Assembly (NCBI GenBank): GCA_022760475.1
Contig: JALEFZ010000018.1
Coordinates: 1-49,284 of the forward strand
Source of the DNA: Bacteroidia bacterium
GTDB lineage: Bacteria > Bacteroidota > Bacteroidia > J057
Length of the DNA: 49,284 bases
Direction of reading: 5' to 3'
Part shown: piece by piece, positions 1 to 9,220 of the stretch
Numbering within the stretch: the stretch's first letter is position 1
Layout of the letters: every line of letters starts with the position of its first letter
Position numbers and translations under genes: made by a program
The notes under the pieces: generated by a model
Databases searched by the model: none
Seen by the model: only the letters and a program-made list of their open reading frames with translations
What the model was told of the DNA's origin: nothing

Positions 1-1
1 C

Positions 2-3000
2 AAAGTCTGGCAGGATGGGGTGAAATTCGATGGCCCTGTTTTTACCATGGCACATGGCCCTCAACCCACAAGTATAGGAGAAGCGTGGTTTCAGAGCCCT
101 TTCAGAAACCCTTGGAAAGTAGTTAAAGGCCAGGATACACTTGATGCCTACCTGCAATATAGGGGACACAGATTCTATGACCATCACGAGAAAGTAGCCT
201 TAAATTATGAGCTTGTTTTAAAGGACGGGACCCGGATGGCTATTACAGAAAGGCCTGCTTTGGAAAAGCATCGAAACGGCTACTTGGGTTTGTCACGAAC
301 ATTTGAAACCCAAAATGTCCCTCAAGGGATTCAGATTTGGCAGCAGATCCATCTCAACTCGCTTATATCCTCTCGCTCATTTAATAGCAACAGCGAAATA
401 ATTGTAGACTCCATTTCAAGCGAGGTTCTTCCAGGGACAGAATCCCATTCTATTTATGGGAAGCTCCAACTGAACAGCAATGGACAAACAGAGTTTATCG
501 CATGGATGCATCCCAAACCCATGATGAAAGTCGCTGAGGAATTAAAGGCAAAAACAAACTCTAAGGAGCATCCTGGCAAACTCTTGATTGCTAGAAGCGA
601 CTGTCAAACCTGCCACAATGAAGTTTCTCAAGCAGTAGGTCCCTCATACACTGCGATTGCAGAGAAATATCGGTTTACCAATTACCTCGTTTCAAAACTT
701 GCCAACAAAATCATAAATGGAGGTTATGGAGTCTGGGGATCTGCCGCGATGGTGGCACATCCAGGACTGCCTATAGAGGATGCCAAATCCATGGTTTCTT
801 ATATCATGGGACTTGACGGAGAAAGCGCCCCCAAGGAAAGGGAATCTGCCCCGCAAATCAAAGAGAAAAGTTTCAGCCTTTTTGAAGAAAAAAATCCCCC
901 TTCATCCGGAAATGGAGCCATTGTGCATATTTATAAGATGCCTGAATCGATCTCAAAACTGGATGAATATGAAGGAAATGGAGTTCCACATTATATGGGC
1001 CAAGTAAATGCCATTCACGCCCTAAACAATAAGGATTTTGTAGATCCTGAAGATCGGCTGGAATTAGATACCGATTTCTACCTGGAGTTTTATGGTTACC
1101 TGAATATTCCAAAGGCTGACAACTACTTGTTTAAGCTAACTTCTGACGATGGTTCGAAGCTGTACATTGATAATAAGGTTGTCATTGACAATGATGGCCT
1201 TCATGGATATGATCCCAGGGAAGGAGAAATAGCACTTTCTCAGGGTAAACATCCATTCAAAGTTTCATTTTTCCAGGCCGGAGGTGGAAAAGGAGTCTCC
1301 CTTCACTACCTGAAACACGGAGGAAATAAATTCGAGTTGGTTGAGGGAAATATGATTTCATACGATTCTACCTTCCTTGTAAAAACTCGCTCTTTTATCC
1401 CAAGACATAAGATCGAAAAGGCAATTCCTGGAGATCAAATCGCCTTAAAAGAGGTACACCCCAGCTTTGACCTATATGATTTACGTCCTGAGGGTTTTGA
1501 GCCCAAGGTTGGAGGCATGGATTTCATGAGTGATGGGAGAATGGTGGTCAGCACATGGGACCCGGAAGGGAGTATTTATCTATTGGAAAATGTAACTGGT
1601 GAAGGTAGTCCTGAAAAAACCAGGCTTAAGAAAATTGCCTCAGGCATGGCTGAACCACTGGGGGTAAAAGTGGTAGAAGATACCATCTATATCCTTCAGA
1701 AGCAGGAACTGACCAAACTGATTGACCACGATGGAGATGACATCATCGATGAGTACTACACCCTTTGTAATGCTTGGGAGGTATCATCCAATTTTCACGA
1801 ATTCTCATTTGGCTTGGCTTATAAGGAGGGTAATTTTTACGGGGCATTGGCAACTGCTATTGAGCCGGGAGGAAAAAGTACCTACCCACAGATCCAGGAT
1901 CGTGGCCGAGCCATAAAGATCAACCGTCAGAGTGGAAACATAGAGTTTATCGCCCATGGACTTCGTACACCTAATGGGGTTGGACTCAATACCAAGCAGG
2001 AAGTATTCATAGCAGATAACCAGGGAGACTGGTTACCTGCCAGTAAGATCGTCCATCTTCAGGAAGGGAAATTCTACGGTTCAAGATCCGTTAATTTTGA
2101 AAAAACAGCCAATATGGAGGAAACACTTCCAGTAGTCTGGTTGCCACAAGATGAAATCGGAAACTCTCCCTCACAGCCTACATGGCTGAATGTCGGGCCT
2201 TACAAGAATCAATTGATCCATGGAGAAGTCACCCATGGAGGCCTTAAAAGGACATTTATGGAGAAGGTTGATGGACAATACCAAGGCTGTGTTTTTCGCT
2301 TTAGCCAAGGGTTTGAAGCCGGGATCAATCGATCTGTTTGGGGACCTGATGGAGCACTCTACGTTGGAGGTGTTGGAAACCCTGGAAACTGGAGCCACGC
2401 AGGAAAAGAATGGTATGGACTCCAGAAATTAGCCTTTAATGGTAAGGAAACTTTCGAAATGCTGGCAGTCAGAGCCATGAGCAATGGGATGGAAATTGAA
2501 TTCACCCAGCCCTTACAAGATGGAGATGGCTTTAATAAAGACGATTATGAAGTCTTGCAATGGTACTACCTGCCTACAGAAAACTATGGAGGCCCCAAAC
2601 TGGATCTCAAGCCACTTCCGATCAGATCTGTCAATGTGTCCAAGGATGGGAAGAAGGTCTTCCTGGAACTATCAGGCATGCAAGAGAAGCACCTGGTCTA
2701 CATTCACCTGAAAAAATCATTTGTAAGCAGAAAGAACCAGGAACTGTGGAATACTGAAGCCTGGTATACACTTAACAAGATCCCAGCAAATAAACCAGGG
2801 TTTGCCAGCAATCAGCCGTCCAGTATTCAAGCCATGAATACCCTAACCGATTTGGAAAAACGGAAAGGCTGGAGCTTGCTTTTTGATGGAAAAGACCTTA
2901 GAAAATGGAAGTCCTTCAAAAAAGATGGAACTGGAAGTTCATGGAAAATTAAGGATAACAGCATCAGCCTTCAAAAAGATCCCTCATCCGGAAAGGTCCT

Positions 3001-3487
3001 GGATGGAGGAGACCTGCTTTCTGTCCAGCAATATGAAAACTTCGAATTGAGGCTGGATTGGAAGATAGAAGAAGGAGGAAACAGTGGGATATTCTACATG
3101 GTTCAAGAAAGTGATTCCCTGGATTATGTATGGCAGACAGGCCCTGAAATGCAGATTTTGGATAATGTTTTCCATTCCGAAGGCAGCATAGAAAGTCATC
3201 GTGCAGGAGACCTATTTGATTTAATATCCAGTAAGTATGTCGCGGTCAATCCCGCTAATGAGTGGAATGAAGTAAGATTGGTGGTTCAAAATGGACAGGT
3301 CGAGCATTGGCTCAATGGCAGAAAAATCCTTGAATTTGACATGACCGATCCAAGTTGGAATGAAATGATAGCCAGCTCAAAATTTAAATCCATGCCATCC
3401 TTTGGCAAGACCTTAAAAGGGCATATTGCTCTACAAGACCATGGAGATAGAGTCTGGTTCCGCAATATCAAAATCAGAGAGCTTTAG
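2..3487 (+). CDS. Multidomain c-type cytochrome / PA14 / beta-propeller / DUF1080 protein, 5' end outside window
   Basis: The frame is open from base 2, so the N-terminus is missing; the GTG at 20 is only the first in-frame start codon, and residues below count from it. Four blocks can be seen. A haem c domain has CQTCH (C195, C198, H199) and a GSAAM segment supplying a likely axial Met near 240. A PA14-like domain spans about 325-435 (YLFKLTSDDGSKLYIDN). A sorbosone/glucose dehydrogenase-like beta-propeller spans about 485-800. A DUF1080 (3-keto-disaccharide hydrolase) domain spans about 975-1155, beginning GWSLLFDGKDLRKWK. Such proteins are exported and are linked to oxidative carbohydrate breakdown through 3-keto sugars. 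The exact substrate cannot be read from sequence. A terminator follows at 3518. Confidence 0.8.
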   Translation, partial: KVWQDGVKFDGPVFTMAHGPQPTSIGEAWFQSPFRNPWKVVKGQDTLDAYLQYRGHRFYDHHEKVALNYELVLKDGTRMAITERPALEKHRNGYLGLSRTFETQNVPQGIQIWQQIHLNSLISSRSFNSNSEIIVDSISSEVLPGTESHSIYGKLQLNSNGQTEFIAWMHPKPMMKVAEELKAKTNSKEHPGKLLIARSDCQTCHNEVSQAVGPSYTAIAEKYRFTNYLVSKLANKIINGGYGVWGSAAMVAHPGLPIEDAKSMVSYIMGLDGESAPKERESAPQIKEKSFSLFEEKNPPSSGNGAIVHIYKMPESISKLDEYEGNGVPHYMGQVNAIHALNNKDFVDPEDRLELDTDFYLEFYGYLNIPKADNYLFKLTSDDGSKLYIDNKVVIDNDGLHGYDPREGEIALSQGKHPFKVSFFQAGGGKGVSLHYLKHGGNKFELVEGNMISYDSTFLVKTRSFIPRHKIEKAIPGDQIALKEVHPSFDLYDLRPEGFEPKVGGMDFMSDGRMVVSTWDPEGSIYLLENVTGEGSPEKTRLKKIASGMAEPLGVKVVEDTIYILQKQELTKLIDHDGDDIIDEYYTLCNAWEVSSNFHEFSFGLAYKEGNFYGALATAIEPGGKSTYPQIQDRGRAIKINRQSGNIEFIAHGLRTPNGVGLNTKQEVFIADNQGDWLPASKIVHLQEGKFYGSRSVNFEKTANMEETLPVVWLPQDEIGNSPSQPTWLNVGPYKNQLIHGEVTHGGLKRTFMEKVDGQYQGCVFRFSQGFEAGINRSVWGPDGALYVGGVGNPGNWSHAGKEWYGLQKLAFNGKETFEMLAVRAMSNGMEIEFTQPLQDGDGFNKDDYEVLQWYYLPTENYGGPKLDLKPLPIRSVNVSKDGKKVFLELSGMQEKHLVYIHLKKSFVSRKNQELWNTEAWYTLNKIPANKPGFASNQPSSIQAMNTLTDLEKRKGWSLLFDGKDLRKWKSFKKDGTGSSWKIKDNSISLQKDPSSGKVLDGGDLLSVQQYENFELRLDWKIEEGGNSGIFYMVQESDSLDYVWQTGPEMQILDNVFHSEGSIESHRAGDLFDLISSKYVAVNPANEWNEVRLVVQNGQVEHWLNGRKILEFDMTDPSWNEMIASSKFKSMPSFGKTLKGHIALQDHGDRVWFRNIKIREL

Positions 3488-3517
3488 GCTCAGAACTAAC
3501 ATAACAAAAGAACTCAG

Positions 3518-3550
3518 AAGGACACCTTTGCTTGCAATTGGTGTCTTTTT
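3518..3550 (+). terminator. Rho-independent terminator after the cytochrome/DUF1080 gene
   Basis: A 9-bp stem (3518-3526 with 3540-3548, one G-U pair) encloses a 13-nt loop and ends in a T run. It closes the transcription unit of the large upstream gene. Confidence 0.7.
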
Positions 3551-3625
3551 CTGTTAATGAGGGTAAATGGCAATTTTTTTGTACTGGATTGTTAAGCTCT
3601 TATGACATGAAACCAATTAAAGCAT

Positions 3626-5008
3626 ATGAAAAAGATATTTCTACTAATCCTAAGTGCCTTATTTTTCGTTTTGGTAGGCTTTCCTACCGCAAAGGCACAA
3701 ATGTATCTGGAAAATGGTCGCCAAGTTTGCTGTGGGGATAGCATTCTTAATGGCAGTTACCTTTCGCTAGGAATTAACCCGGCTCACCTAGGCCGTGTAC
3801 TATCTGTGAAACGAGGCTCAGGCTTCCTCCAAATTGGAGGTAGTTTTTACTCCCATGGCCTGGACCTGGGGCAGGTTCTTGACTTGAGTTTGACAGACGG
3901 CCTGGTGGATGAAAACGTCAAGCAAGAAATCGTTGACCGCTATCCTCCTTCAGATAATTTTGAATACGATGGCAAATTGGAAATCAATTGGTTGTCATTT
4001 TCCTATGCCCATCCAAAATATGGGGGATTTGCCATCCAGGTTCAGGACAGATTTGTTTCTACGGCTACCATCCCAAATGATTTTCTAGGCGTATTGCTCC
4101 TGGGTGGCCAGGCTCCAGTATTCCAGCAACCCAATGGTTCGAGTATCGCGCCTTCAACTGCAAATGGAACCTCTATTGATTATGGACATTATCGGAGCAT
4201 AAGGCTTGGATATGGCGTCAAATTACTTGACCTGGATCAGGTCAAACTATATGGTGGAATTACTTATTCCAGGCTGTTTGGGATTGGAAGACTAGATGCC
4301 AGCATTGAAGATCAGGAGTTTGTCTCTGTTTCTTCTTTTTCAGAATTGTATCAATTAGACTATCAAAACATCAACATCCAAGATCCCAATTACCAAAGAC
4401 AGATACTTAGTAACGCCGGTACAGGGAACGCATTTTCCTTGGGTGTCAGCCTGGATATTGGTAAGGATGCCAACATCTCCGCCTCTATCATCGATATAGG
4501 CTCTTTGAAATTCACGAAGAATGTAAGCAGGCATACAGCCAGTAGTACAAGTATCATTGACTCCATTGGTCAAGGGGTAGTCAACAGCTACAATGCCGGA
4601 GAAATCTCCATTGACCTGTTTAACCTCACCGATAGAAATAGCATCAATGAAATCAATGTGAACCTAAATACGCATGCAAGAGTAGGAGGAACTTATAGAA
4701 TTGATGAGAAATTCATTGCAAATGCCGAAGCCATTATCCCTATGAGAAGTCAGGACCTATCGGTTATTGATGTGGAATCAGCTACAGTCATCGGTACTGT
4801 GACCTGGAACCCCATTCCAAAAGTGTTCTACCTGACTGCAGGTACCTTTTATAACCCCCAGGTGGGTTGGAGAATACCTGTGGGTGCTTCCTTCGGCTTG
4901 GGACCAAGAGCCAGAATTTCTATATCGACAGGAGACCTTGCTACCTTCCTGGGGGCGCCAGATCCCATGGCATCCCTTTCAATCTCACTACTTGGCCATA
5001 ATTATTAG
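3626..5008 (+). CDS. DUF5723-like outer-membrane beta-barrel protein
   Basis: This is a 460-aa protein with a clear signal peptide (MKKIFLLILSALFFVLVGFPTAKAQ, cleavage after AQ). The rest is dominated by alternating hydrophobic/polar strands with many Gly, Tyr and aromatic girdle residues, as expected for an outer-membrane barrel. An early SLGINPAHLG segment resembles the NPA motif near the N-terminus of DUF5723 and related Bacteroidota barrels. No catalytic motif is visible. It sits alone between two terminators, so it is probably monocistronic. The ATG directly precedes the signal peptide. The family call is by resemblance; general outer-membrane barrel is safer than the DUF number. Confidence 0.6.
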   Translation: MKKIFLLILSALFFVLVGFPTAKAQMYLENGRQVCCGDSILNGSYLSLGINPAHLGRVLSVKRGSGFLQIGGSFYSHGLDLGQVLDLSLTDGLVDENVKQEIVDRYPPSDNFEYDGKLEINWLSFSYAHPKYGGFAIQVQDRFVSTATIPNDFLGVLLLGGQAPVFQQPNGSSIAPSTANGTSIDYGHYRSIRLGYGVKLLDLDQVKLYGGITYSRLFGIGRLDASIEDQEFVSVSSFSELYQLDYQNINIQDPNYQRQILSNAGTGNAFSLGVSLDIGKDANISASIIDIGSLKFTKNVSRHTASSTSIIDSIGQGVVNSYNAGEISIDLFNLTDRNSINEINVNLNTHARVGGTYRIDEKFIANAEAIIPMRSQDLSVIDVESATVIGTVTWNPIPKVFYLTAGTFYNPQVGWRIPVGASFGLGPRARISISTGDLATFLGAPDPMASLSISLLGHNY

Positions 5009-5030
5009 CAAAAAAGCAAATATATTAAAA

Positions 5031-5060
5031 AATGCCTTCAGTACTGCTGAAGGCATTTTT
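5031..5060 (+). terminator. Rho-independent terminator
   Basis: A perfect 11-bp stem (5031-5041 with 5047-5057) has a 5-nt loop and a T tract. It lies 22 bases after the stop codon of the barrel gene. Confidence 0.85.
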
Positions 5061-5224
5061 CAATACAGAACAGGCTGAATTATCCACATAAAAATAGCAT
5101 ACCACTCCAATTATGTTAGAATTATTAGCTAATTTTATTTGCATAATTAAATTAATATCTGGTTATTGCTAAAAAATTAAGCTAAACCCTGACTCATTTA
5201 GTAACCCTAAAACCCTAAGTCGAT

Positions 5225-6028
5225 ATGAAGACTTATAAACCCAATTTGAATTTCGATTTTCAGAATTCTACCCAAAATTCTGCTTATCAAAAACCTTACT
5301 CTGACAGTACCGGAATTGCACGAACTATCTATTCTACAAAAAAGATAAATCCTAGAAACCTACTGATCCTGGCCGTACTTGTTTTGATTACCAATATCAT
5401 GACTCATAGTTTGTTTAATCCGGCTTTGGGAAATGGCAACATGGCTTCCGCCGACTTAGGCTCATTCAGTGCCAGGAAAGATGCCATGTACGTCTCTAGT
5501 GAAAGGAGTTCACTATACCTGATGGATGAAGCATCTGCCTATGTACCAGATCCCTACTTGTTCGAACAAAAAGTGAGAGAGGTTGGAAGAAAACTTGCTG
5601 TACCCCCTGAATGGCTCATGTCTGTGATGTATTCGGAGTCCAAGTTTGATGCCTCGGTTAAAAATTTCAAAGGAAGTGGCGCAACAGGCTTGATCCAATT
5701 CATGCCAGCTACAGCAGGAGAATTAGGTGTTAGCCTTAGTAGCCTGGCAAATATGTCACATGTAGATCAAATGGATTATGTATACAAATACCTGCACAAC
5801 GTCAGGAATCGCCGAGGGGAATACAAGAGTCTGACTGATCTATATCTGGGTATTCTGTATCCAAGAGCCATTGGCCAGGATTACTGCTATACCCTTTATG
5901 CAAAGCCTTCAAAGTCCTACCGTCAAAATTCGGGTCTGGATGAAAACAAAGATGGTGTGGTGAGTGTAAGTGATATTGACAAAAGGATGCAAAGAATCTT
6001 CCCCGATGCCTATATGAAAAAACTTTAA
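5225..6028 (+). CDS. Membrane-anchored lytic transglycosylase-like (SLT fold) protein
   Basis: This 267-aa protein has a cytoplasmic Ser/Thr/Asn-rich N-terminus of about 44 residues, one membrane segment (about 45-65, LLILAVLVLITNIMTHSLF), then a periplasmic SLT-like domain (about 110-225). The catalytic Glu would be E138 in MYSESKFD. It is followed by the family pattern GATGLIQFMPATA, where the substrate-binding Gly-Leu-x-Gln-Phe is intact. A C-terminal DENKDGVVSVSDID segment (about 238-252) looks like a single EF-hand or dockerin-type calcium loop. Lytic transglycosylases cleave the MurNAc-GlcNAc bond in peptidoglycan. The gene is flanked by terminators on both sides and seems to be transcribed alone. 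Confidence 0.7.
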   Translation: MKTYKPNLNFDFQNSTQNSAYQKPYSDSTGIARTIYSTKKINPRNLLILAVLVLITNIMTHSLFNPALGNGNMASADLGSFSARKDAMYVSSERSSLYLMDEASAYVPDPYLFEQKVREVGRKLAVPPEWLMSVMYSESKFDASVKNFKGSGATGLIQFMPATAGELGVSLSSLANMSHVDQMDYVYKYLHNVRNRRGEYKSLTDLYLGILYPRAIGQDYCYTLYAKPSKSYRQNSGLDENKDGVVSVSDIDKRMQRIFPDAYMKKL

Positions 6029-6056
6029 CCCCTTGTACCTATTTCGATTTCTAAAA

Positions 6057-6085
6057 AAGGCTGCCTCAATCGAGGCAGCCTTCTA
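6057..6085. terminator. Bidirectional terminator between convergent genes
   Basis: A perfect 11-bp stem (6057-6067 with 6072-6082) has a 4-nt loop. It carries a six-T run on the minus side and a looser T-rich tail on the plus side. It ends the aromatic amino acid operon on the minus strand and the transglycosylase gene on the plus strand. Confidence 0.85.
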
Positions 6086-6087
6086 TT

Positions 6088-7173
6088 TTATTGTTCGTTC
6101 ATGACCTTGGTCTGATGTCGAATTGATTCCTGGTGAATGAGTTTTAAAATTTCACCCAGGATATCGTCACTTAGTCCCTGATCCCGGCCGTAATTGACCC
6201 TATCACTGATGATTTCTTCCCATCTTCCAGGTTGAAGAATGGTGATGTTATTTTCCTTTTTGAATACACCAATCTCTCTGGCAATACTCATCCTTTTCAC
6301 CAATTGATCGATCAAGTTATGGTCAAGTTCATCAATCTCATCCCTTAGGTGCTGAAGGTGGCTTTTGAACTCAGGATTGTCTGTGGTCAGGTTCCTGTAG
6401 GTCAGACTTTCAAGTATTTCTCCCAAACGCTCAGGGGTAACTTGCTGTTTGGCATCGCTCAAGGCCTTGTCAGGAGTAATGTGAGATTCAAGCATCAAGC
6501 CATCAAAATCCAGGTCCATGGCTTTTTGAGATACCGGCTGGAGCAATACCCTGTTTCCACTTATATGCGATGGATCACAAATGATGGGCATGCCAGGAAT
6601 CCTTCGCTTCAGTTCAATGGGGATTTGCCACATAGGCGTGTTGCGGTACTTTTTCTCGCCATGAACAGAAAAACCTCTATGGATGGCTGCTATTTTACTA
6701 ATTCCCTTTTTATAAAGCCTTTCCATAGCCCCAATCCATAGATTCAGGTCTGGATTTACAGGGTTCTTAACCATTACAGGAATATCGACCCCATCCAGGG
6801 CGTCGGCAATCTCCTGTACCGCAAAAGGATTCGTTGTAGTTCTTGCCCCAATCCATAGAATATCTATTCCACCTCTCAGGGCTTCATATACATGTTTCAC
6901 ATTTGCTACTTCGCAGCAAACCGGTTTTCCGACTTCCTTTCCCGCCTCCTTTAACCACTTAAGCCCTACACTTCCTACCCCTTCAAAAGAATTTGGCCGG
7001 GTTCTGGGTTTCCAGATACCTGCACGAATTATATGGACATCATGCTTTGCTACTCCTTTCACAGTCTCTAATACCTGTTCGGGAGTTTCGGCGCTACAAG
7101 GGCCTGAAATATTCACCCTGTTTCCCAATCCCAAGCCCCATTCTTGCATGGGGGTCAATGTTAGGTTTTCCAT
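6088..7173 (-). CDS. aroF: Bifunctional 3-deoxy-7-phosphoheptulonate synthase / chorismate mutase (type II)
   Basis: The 361-aa enzyme has an N-terminal class I-beta (KDO8P-like) DAHP synthase domain (about 1-260), with the signature RAGIWKPRTRPNSFEGVG, and a C-terminal AroQ-type chorismate mutase helical bundle (about 265-361, HLRDEIDELDHNLIDQLVKRM). The first domain condenses phosphoenolpyruvate with erythrose 4-phosphate. The second converts chorismate to prephenate, the branch toward Phe and Tyr. In fusions of this kind the mutase domain also gives allosteric control by prephenate or chorismate (family knowledge). It is the last gene of a four-gene operon, 6 bases after tyrA. Symbol usage varies (aroF, aroG, aroA(G)). 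Confidence 0.93.
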   Translation of the reverse strand: MENLTLTPMQEWGLGLGNRVNISGPCSAETPEQVLETVKGVAKHDVHIIRAGIWKPRTRPNSFEGVGSVGLKWLKEAGKEVGKPVCCEVANVKHVYEALRGGIDILWIGARTTTNPFAVQEIADALDGVDIPVMVKNPVNPDLNLWIGAMERLYKKGISKIAAIHRGFSVHGEKKYRNTPMWQIPIELKRRIPGMPIICDPSHISGNRVLLQPVSQKAMDLDFDGLMLESHITPDKALSDAKQQVTPERLGEILESLTYRNLTTDNPEFKSHLQHLRDEIDELDHNLIDQLVKRMSIAREIGVFKKENNITILQPGRWEEIISDRVNYGRDQGLSDDILGEILKLIHQESIRHQTKVMNEQ

Positions 7174-7179
7174 AGCCTA

Positions 7180-8025
7180 TTAATCATTTAAGATTTTTCT
7201 GATTTTATTTGCTTCTTCCATCAATTGGAAGGTTTTGTCAAAATTTCCTTCAGCAATGAACTGCCTGAACTCATACATCTTCTCAAGATAATTGTCCAGG
7301 ACATCAATAAGATTCTCAGCGTTTTGTTCATAAATATCTCTCCACATGCGAGGTGAACTCTTTGCAAGCCTTACAGTGGAAGCAAATCCACCACTTGCGA
7401 GGTTAAAGATGTTAGCTTCACTTTTTTCCTTATCAAGCACAGTAAGGGCAAGTACAAATGAGGTAATGTGGGAGACATGGGACACATAGGCAGCATGCTG
7501 GTCATGTTCCTTCGAATCCATATAGAGAACCCGCATAAAAAGACTCTTGAATAGCCTTTCTGCCAACTGAATAGCCTTAGGCTCGCTTGCTACCTTGTCG
7601 CAAATGATGGCCGCTTTTCCATAAAAAAGATGATCCACAGCAGCCTTAGGCCCAGAGTTCTCCGTTCCTGCCATCGGATGTGCCAGAACGAGTGAAGACC
7701 TTCTCAGGTGCGATTGCGCAGTATCAGAAATTACCTGCTTGGTAGACCCCATCTCAATCAAAACACCATCTTGCTTTAATAAATCCAGGCAAACTGGAAT
7801 TAAATTAAGCATAGCAGACACGGGCACCGTCAGAAGTACAATGTCTGCGGTTCCACAAGCCGATTCCAAATCAGTAATTTCATCCACCAAACCTAAGCTC
7901 AGGGCTTCCTCCTGATGGCCAGGATTCTGGTCGACACCTAAAAGTTTTGAAGCAAAACCATTGGTTCTCAAGTCTCTGGCCATCGAACCACCTATCAAGC
8001 CAAGGCCAATTATAGCAATTACCAT
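7180..8025 (-). CDS. tyrA: Prephenate dehydrogenase
   Basis: This 281-aa protein begins with a Rossmann NAD-binding motif (IAIIGLGLIGGSMARDL) and contains the active-site region LAHPMAGTENSG typical of the TyrA family. It oxidatively decarboxylates prephenate to 4-hydroxyphenylpyruvate for tyrosine synthesis. The length matches a monofunctional dehydrogenase without a fused mutase, which fits because the mutase is fused to the DAHP synthase downstream. It starts 4 bases after the stop codon of the aminotransferase gene, consistent with translational coupling. Confidence 0.93.
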   Translation of the reverse strand: MVIAIIGLGLIGGSMARDLRTNGFASKLLGVDQNPGHQEEALSLGLVDEITDLESACGTADIVLLTVPVSAMLNLIPVCLDLLKQDGVLIEMGSTKQVISDTAQSHLRRSSLVLAHPMAGTENSGPKAAVDHLFYGKAAIICDKVASEPKAIQLAERLFKSLFMRVLYMDSKEHDQHAAYVSHVSHITSFVLALTVLDKEKSEANIFNLASGGFASTVRLAKSSPRMWRDIYEQNAENLIDVLDNYLEKMYEFRQFIAEGNFDKTFQLMEEANKIRKILND

Positions 8026-8029
8026 TTCT

Positions 8030-9208
8030 CTAAATTTGAGGTACAGATAATCGTTTGATCCGCATCAACGCTTCCTCGAGAAGTTTGATGGATGCACAAA
8101 GTGAAAATCTGATATAATGGCTACCCTGGCTCCCAAAAATAAACCCAGGCGCAGCAAACACCCTCGCTCCATTGAGGAGCCACTCAGAAAACTCTTCACC
8201 TCCAGAAACAGCTTGGGGCACCCTCGCCCAAACGAACATTCCCACATGTTCTCTGGAATACTCACAGCCGAGTAAATCAAGGATTTGGTAAACGGTCTCC
8301 CTACGTTTGGCATAAATTTCATTCTGCTCCTTGTGCCACTGATATCCATTTTCCAGGGCATTTGCAGCAGCCAATTGTACAGGTAAAAACATCCCTGAGT
8401 CCATATTACTCTTGACGCGAAGAACTGTATTGATGTAGTCTTCCGCTCCTGACAGCACCCCCAATCTCCAGCCAGCCATGTGATGAGACTTGCTGAGAGA
8501 GTTCAATTCTAAAACAACCTCCTTGGCACCCGCTACCGATAAAATACTCATCGGGTATGGATTCAAGATGAAAGAATAGGGATTATCATGGCATATAAGG
8601 ATCTTATGCTTTCGACCAAAGGCCACCAGTTTCTCAAAGGTTTCTTTTTTGGCAGGAGCCCCTGTTGGCATATGGGGATAGCTCACCCACATAATTTTTA
8701 CGCCGGAAAGATCCATGCGCTCTAATTTATCGAAATCAGGCTGCCAATCATTCTCTGCTGACAATTCATAGGGAATAGATTCAGCTCCCATCAAATCAGA
8801 AACAGACGAATAAGTTGGATAACCTGGATTGGGGATCAAGACCTGATCGCCAGGATTGAGGAATGCCATGGAAATGTGCATAATGCCCTCTTTTGAACCC
8901 ATCAAAGGCAGGATTTCATTATCCGCATCCAGGCCTACTCCATAGGAGCTGAAATACCAAGATGAAAATGCCTTTCTCAACTGTGGTATGCCTTTATAGG
9001 CCTGATAACCATGGTTCCCTGGTTCAACAGCTGCTTGGAGCAATGCCTTGATAGCACTATCCGGCGGAGGTAGGTCAGGGTTGCCAATGCCTAGGTTAAT
9101 AATGTTTTCTCCCTGTGCATTTCTATGGCGTATCTCCCTTAACTTGGTAGCGAAGTAATATTCTTTTACTTCTTTCAGACGATTTGAAGCTGGAATTATC
9201 ATTGTCAA
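8030..9208 (-). CDS. Class I/II pyridoxal phosphate aminotransferase (probable aromatic amino acid transaminase)
   Basis: This 392-aa fold-type I aminotransferase has the PLP-lysine motif SLSKSHHMAGWRLG (K240), the substrate-side region NLGIGNPDLPPP near the N-terminus and a C-terminal IRFSLC segment carrying the conserved Arg. It lies between pheA and tyrA, and its stop is 4 bases from tyrA. It therefore most likely transaminates phenylpyruvate and 4-hydroxyphenylpyruvate to Phe and Tyr. Sequence alone does not exclude a broader aspartate or LL-diaminopimelate-type activity, and automated pipelines may label it so. Context is the main argument for the aromatic role. Confidence 0.85.
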   Translation of the reverse strand: MTMIIPASNRLKEVKEYYFATKLREIRHRNAQGENIINLGIGNPDLPPPDSAIKALLQAAVEPGNHGYQAYKGIPQLRKAFSSWYFSSYGVGLDADNEILPLMGSKEGIMHISMAFLNPGDQVLIPNPGYPTYSSVSDLMGAESIPYELSAENDWQPDFDKLERMDLSGVKIMWVSYPHMPTGAPAKKETFEKLVAFGRKHKILICHDNPYSFILNPYPMSILSVAGAKEVVLELNSLSKSHHMAGWRLGVLSGAEDYINTVLRVKSNMDSGMFLPVQLAAANALENGYQWHKEQNEIYAKRRETVYQILDLLGCEYSREHVGMFVWARVPQAVSGGEEFSEWLLNGARVFAAPGFIFGSQGSHYIRFSLCASIKLLEEALMRIKRLSVPQI

Positions 9209-9220
9209 GGTTTTATGTTT

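Noticed and set aside
5190..5222. Three AACCCT copies resembling a telomere-like repeat before the transglycosylase gene.
   Set aside because: Only three imperfectly spaced copies of a 6-mer in an AT-rich leader; too few to be a repeat element, and no protein-binding context.
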